The position numbers and the translations under genes are program-made. Shown one piece after another: positions 62,810 to 64,000 of a stretch of 64,000 nucleotides of DNA. The first letter of the stretch is position 1. Every line of letters starts with the position of its first letter. The notes beneath the pieces are model-generated. The model saw only the letters and a program-made list of their open reading frames with translations, ran no database searches and was not told where the DNA came from. Source of the stretch: Culturomica massiliensis (lineage in GTDB: Bacteria; Bacteroidota; Bacteroidia; Bacteroidales; Marinifilaceae); the NCBI RefSeq assembly GCF_900091655.1, contig NZ_LT594621.1, forward strand, positions 186,001-250,000, in the 5' to 3' direction.

Positions 62810-62840
62810 ATAGCGGAAATTACCATGTAATTTCCGCTAT
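62810..62840 (-). terminator. Strong Rho-independent terminator of the MFS gene
   Basis: A perfect 14-bp stem ATAGCGGAAATTAC / GTAATTTCCGCTAT with a 3-nt loop; on the minus strand seven T residues follow. Confidence 0.9.
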
Positions 62841-62861
62841 CTCTACAGTATTGAAGATAGA

Positions 62862-64000
62862 TTAATCCTTTTTGATATTCGGTAATTCCAAACCGTAACC
62901 TTTGATTTTATCTTCTTTTTTCAACCAGAGACCCAATAATAGGGCAAATACACCCAAGCTGGCAAATACCAGCATCGGAACGGTGTAATTGTATTGTAGC
63001 GGGTCGGTGATGCCCGGGTTTACTGCCGCCAAAACATTGCCGATAATCATCGGGAATGCAAATAAACCTATATTCTGAATCCAGAAAATGACGGCATAAG
63101 CCGATCCCAACAGACGATCGTCAACTAATTTCGGGACACTCGGCCACAACGCCGCAGGAACGAGTGAGAAGGAAATTCCGAGTAGGATGATGGCTGTAAA
63201 TGCAATGACCGGCCCTGCCATACTGCCTTTCAATACCGGTAATGCGAGCGCAAATGTAAGGTGACAGATAATCATCAGGAGAGCTCCGAATATAAGCATG
63301 GAAGCCCCCTTTCCTTTCCGGTCCAGATAGTTACCCAAAATGGGTGTAATTGCAGCAGCGCCCAAAGGGAATACAGAAAAAATCAAACCTGCCTTTTCTG
63401 CCGTGAAATCCAGATTACATTGCAACATATTGATGGCATATTTCTGGAAGGGGAAAATAGCTGAATAGTACAACACACATAATAAAGCGACAAGCCAGAA
63501 TACTTTACTGGTAAAGATTTTACCCAAATCGCTGATTTTAAACGGTTCTTCAGGTTCTTCCCCGCTTTCTCCCATCTGTTTCTCCAGTTTTTTATCCATG
63601 AAGAAATATACGCAGAAAGAAATAAAACCGACAAGCAAAAGAATGACGCAGAACATCACGGAACGGGAAGCATCGCTGACTCCCCCCATGTTGGCGATTG
63701 CCGGTGATACGAGAACGGCTGCTGCAACTCCGATACGTGCGATAGCCATTTCAAGTCCCATGGCAAGAGCCATTTCTTTGCCTTTAAACCATTTTACGAT
63801 ACCTTTGGAAACCGTGATACCTGCCATTTCCACACCGCAACCGAAAATCATAAAACCTAACGCCGCCATTTTAGCGGAAGAAGGCATGCCTTCATAGAAG
63901 GGGAAGAAATTCCAGAAACCTTTTAAAAATTCATCGGCAGCACAGCCGCTAAAAGCCGAGGATACGGCGAAATATTTAATGTATGCACCGATGACCATCA
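62862..64000 (-). CDS. MFS transporter, probable OFA (oxalate/formate-antiporter-like) family, N-terminus missing
   Basis: About 378 codons are visible and the frame is open through the right edge, so the first membrane segments lie outside the window. At least nine TM helices remain, with a long cytoplasmic loop (about residues 130-150, charged KKLEKQMGESGEEPEEP) after the sixth helix. Segments MIFGCGVEMAGITVSKGIVKWFKGKEMALAMG and GISFSLVPAALWPSVPKLV (cited in part) fit the OFA/nitrate-type MFS groups. The substrate, probably a small organic acid, cannot be deduced. It ends at a strong terminator. Confidence 0.8.
   Translation of the reverse strand, partial: MVIGAYIKYFAVSSAFSGCAADEFLKGFWNFFPFYEGMPSSAKMAALGFMIFGCGVEMAGITVSKGIVKWFKGKEMALAMGLEMAIARIGVAAAVLVSPAIANMGGVSDASRSVMFCVILLLVGFISFCVYFFMDKKLEKQMGESGEEPEEPFKISDLGKIFTSKVFWLVALLCVLYYSAIFPFQKYAINMLQCNLDFTAEKAGLIFSVFPLGAAAITPILGNYLDRKGKGASMLIFGALLMIICHLTFALALPVLKGSMAGPVIAFTAIILLGISFSLVPAALWPSVPKLVDDRLLGSAYAVIFWIQNIGLFAFPMIIGNVLAAVNPGITDPLQYNYTVPMLVFASLGVFALLLGLWLKKEDKIKGYGLELPNIKKD

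Noticed and set aside
1..64000. CRISPR arrays, tRNA, rRNA or insertion-sequence transposases
   Set aside because: I saw no regularly spaced identical repeats, no cloverleaf-like segments in the intergenic spaces examined, and no DDE or serine transposase motifs.

Overview
The window looks like a chromosomal segment of a gut-type Bacteroidales bacterium. The reasons are: Bacteroidota promoters (TTG, about 19 bp, TAnnTTTG), almost no Shine-Dalgarno sequences, SusC-like TonB receptors, fimbrillin lipoproteins, DUF-type Bacteroidota families and a eukaryote-like GT3 glycogen synthase fused to a phosphorylase. The joint presence of Nrf, Hcp and this glycogen locus would suit Odoribacter or a relative. 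That genus assignment is recall and inference, not proof.

Layout. 1-5.6 kb: core genes (a truncated unknown ORF, mutS2, a WbqC-like gene, a small envelope pair). About 5.7-10.8 kb: an A-rich integrative element with a tyrosine integrase, an excisionase-like HTH protein, a small protein next to a rolling-circle Rep of the filamentous-phage gene II type, and a cargo lipoprotein. No coat, secretion or mobilisation gene is visible. 10.8-11.8 kb is repeat-rich non-coding DNA. 11.8-13.8 kb carries a second tyrosine recombinase and a CAT-like protein lacking the catalytic His. 13.9-24.9 kb is a nitrogen-oxide stress and respiration region: hcp with a divergent CRP/FNR regulator, two fimbrillin-like lipoproteins, a second CRP/FNR regulator, and a divergent nrfH-nrfA-resB-ccsA-porin operon. 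25.2-32.5 kb holds a CusA-TolC fusion, its adaptor, and a LytS/LytTR pair. 32.6-41.4 kb is a co-oriented block of TonB receptor, lipoprotein, second outer-membrane barrel, ABC ATPase, permease and a DUF4857-like membrane protein; it is the best candidate here for an uncharacterised transport system.

42.3-53.4 kb is a glycogen locus: branching enzyme, debranching enzyme, GT4, GH57, then a separately terminated and promoted GT3-GT35 fusion. 53.7-54.6 kb has a lipoprotein gene broken by a 2-nt frame offset at a TA tract, followed by a small barrel protein. 55.0-64.0 kb has SUI1, an NfnAB/SudBA-like ferredoxin-NADP oxidoreductase, two DUF4251 proteins, an M16 peptidase pair, an FMN-dependent NMO/FabK-type enzyme and an MFS transporter cut by the right edge.

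The genes connect as follows. The hcp and nrf promoters each carry a 16-bp CRP-type palindrome at the same distance from the -7 box, so detoxification of NO/hydroxylamine and nitrite reduction are probably co-controlled. ResB/CcsA supply heme attachment for NrfHA. The glycogen genes encode both building and breakdown of alpha-glucan. A family of TCGTAAAT / GCAGATTT inverted repeats punctuates gene junctions across the window.
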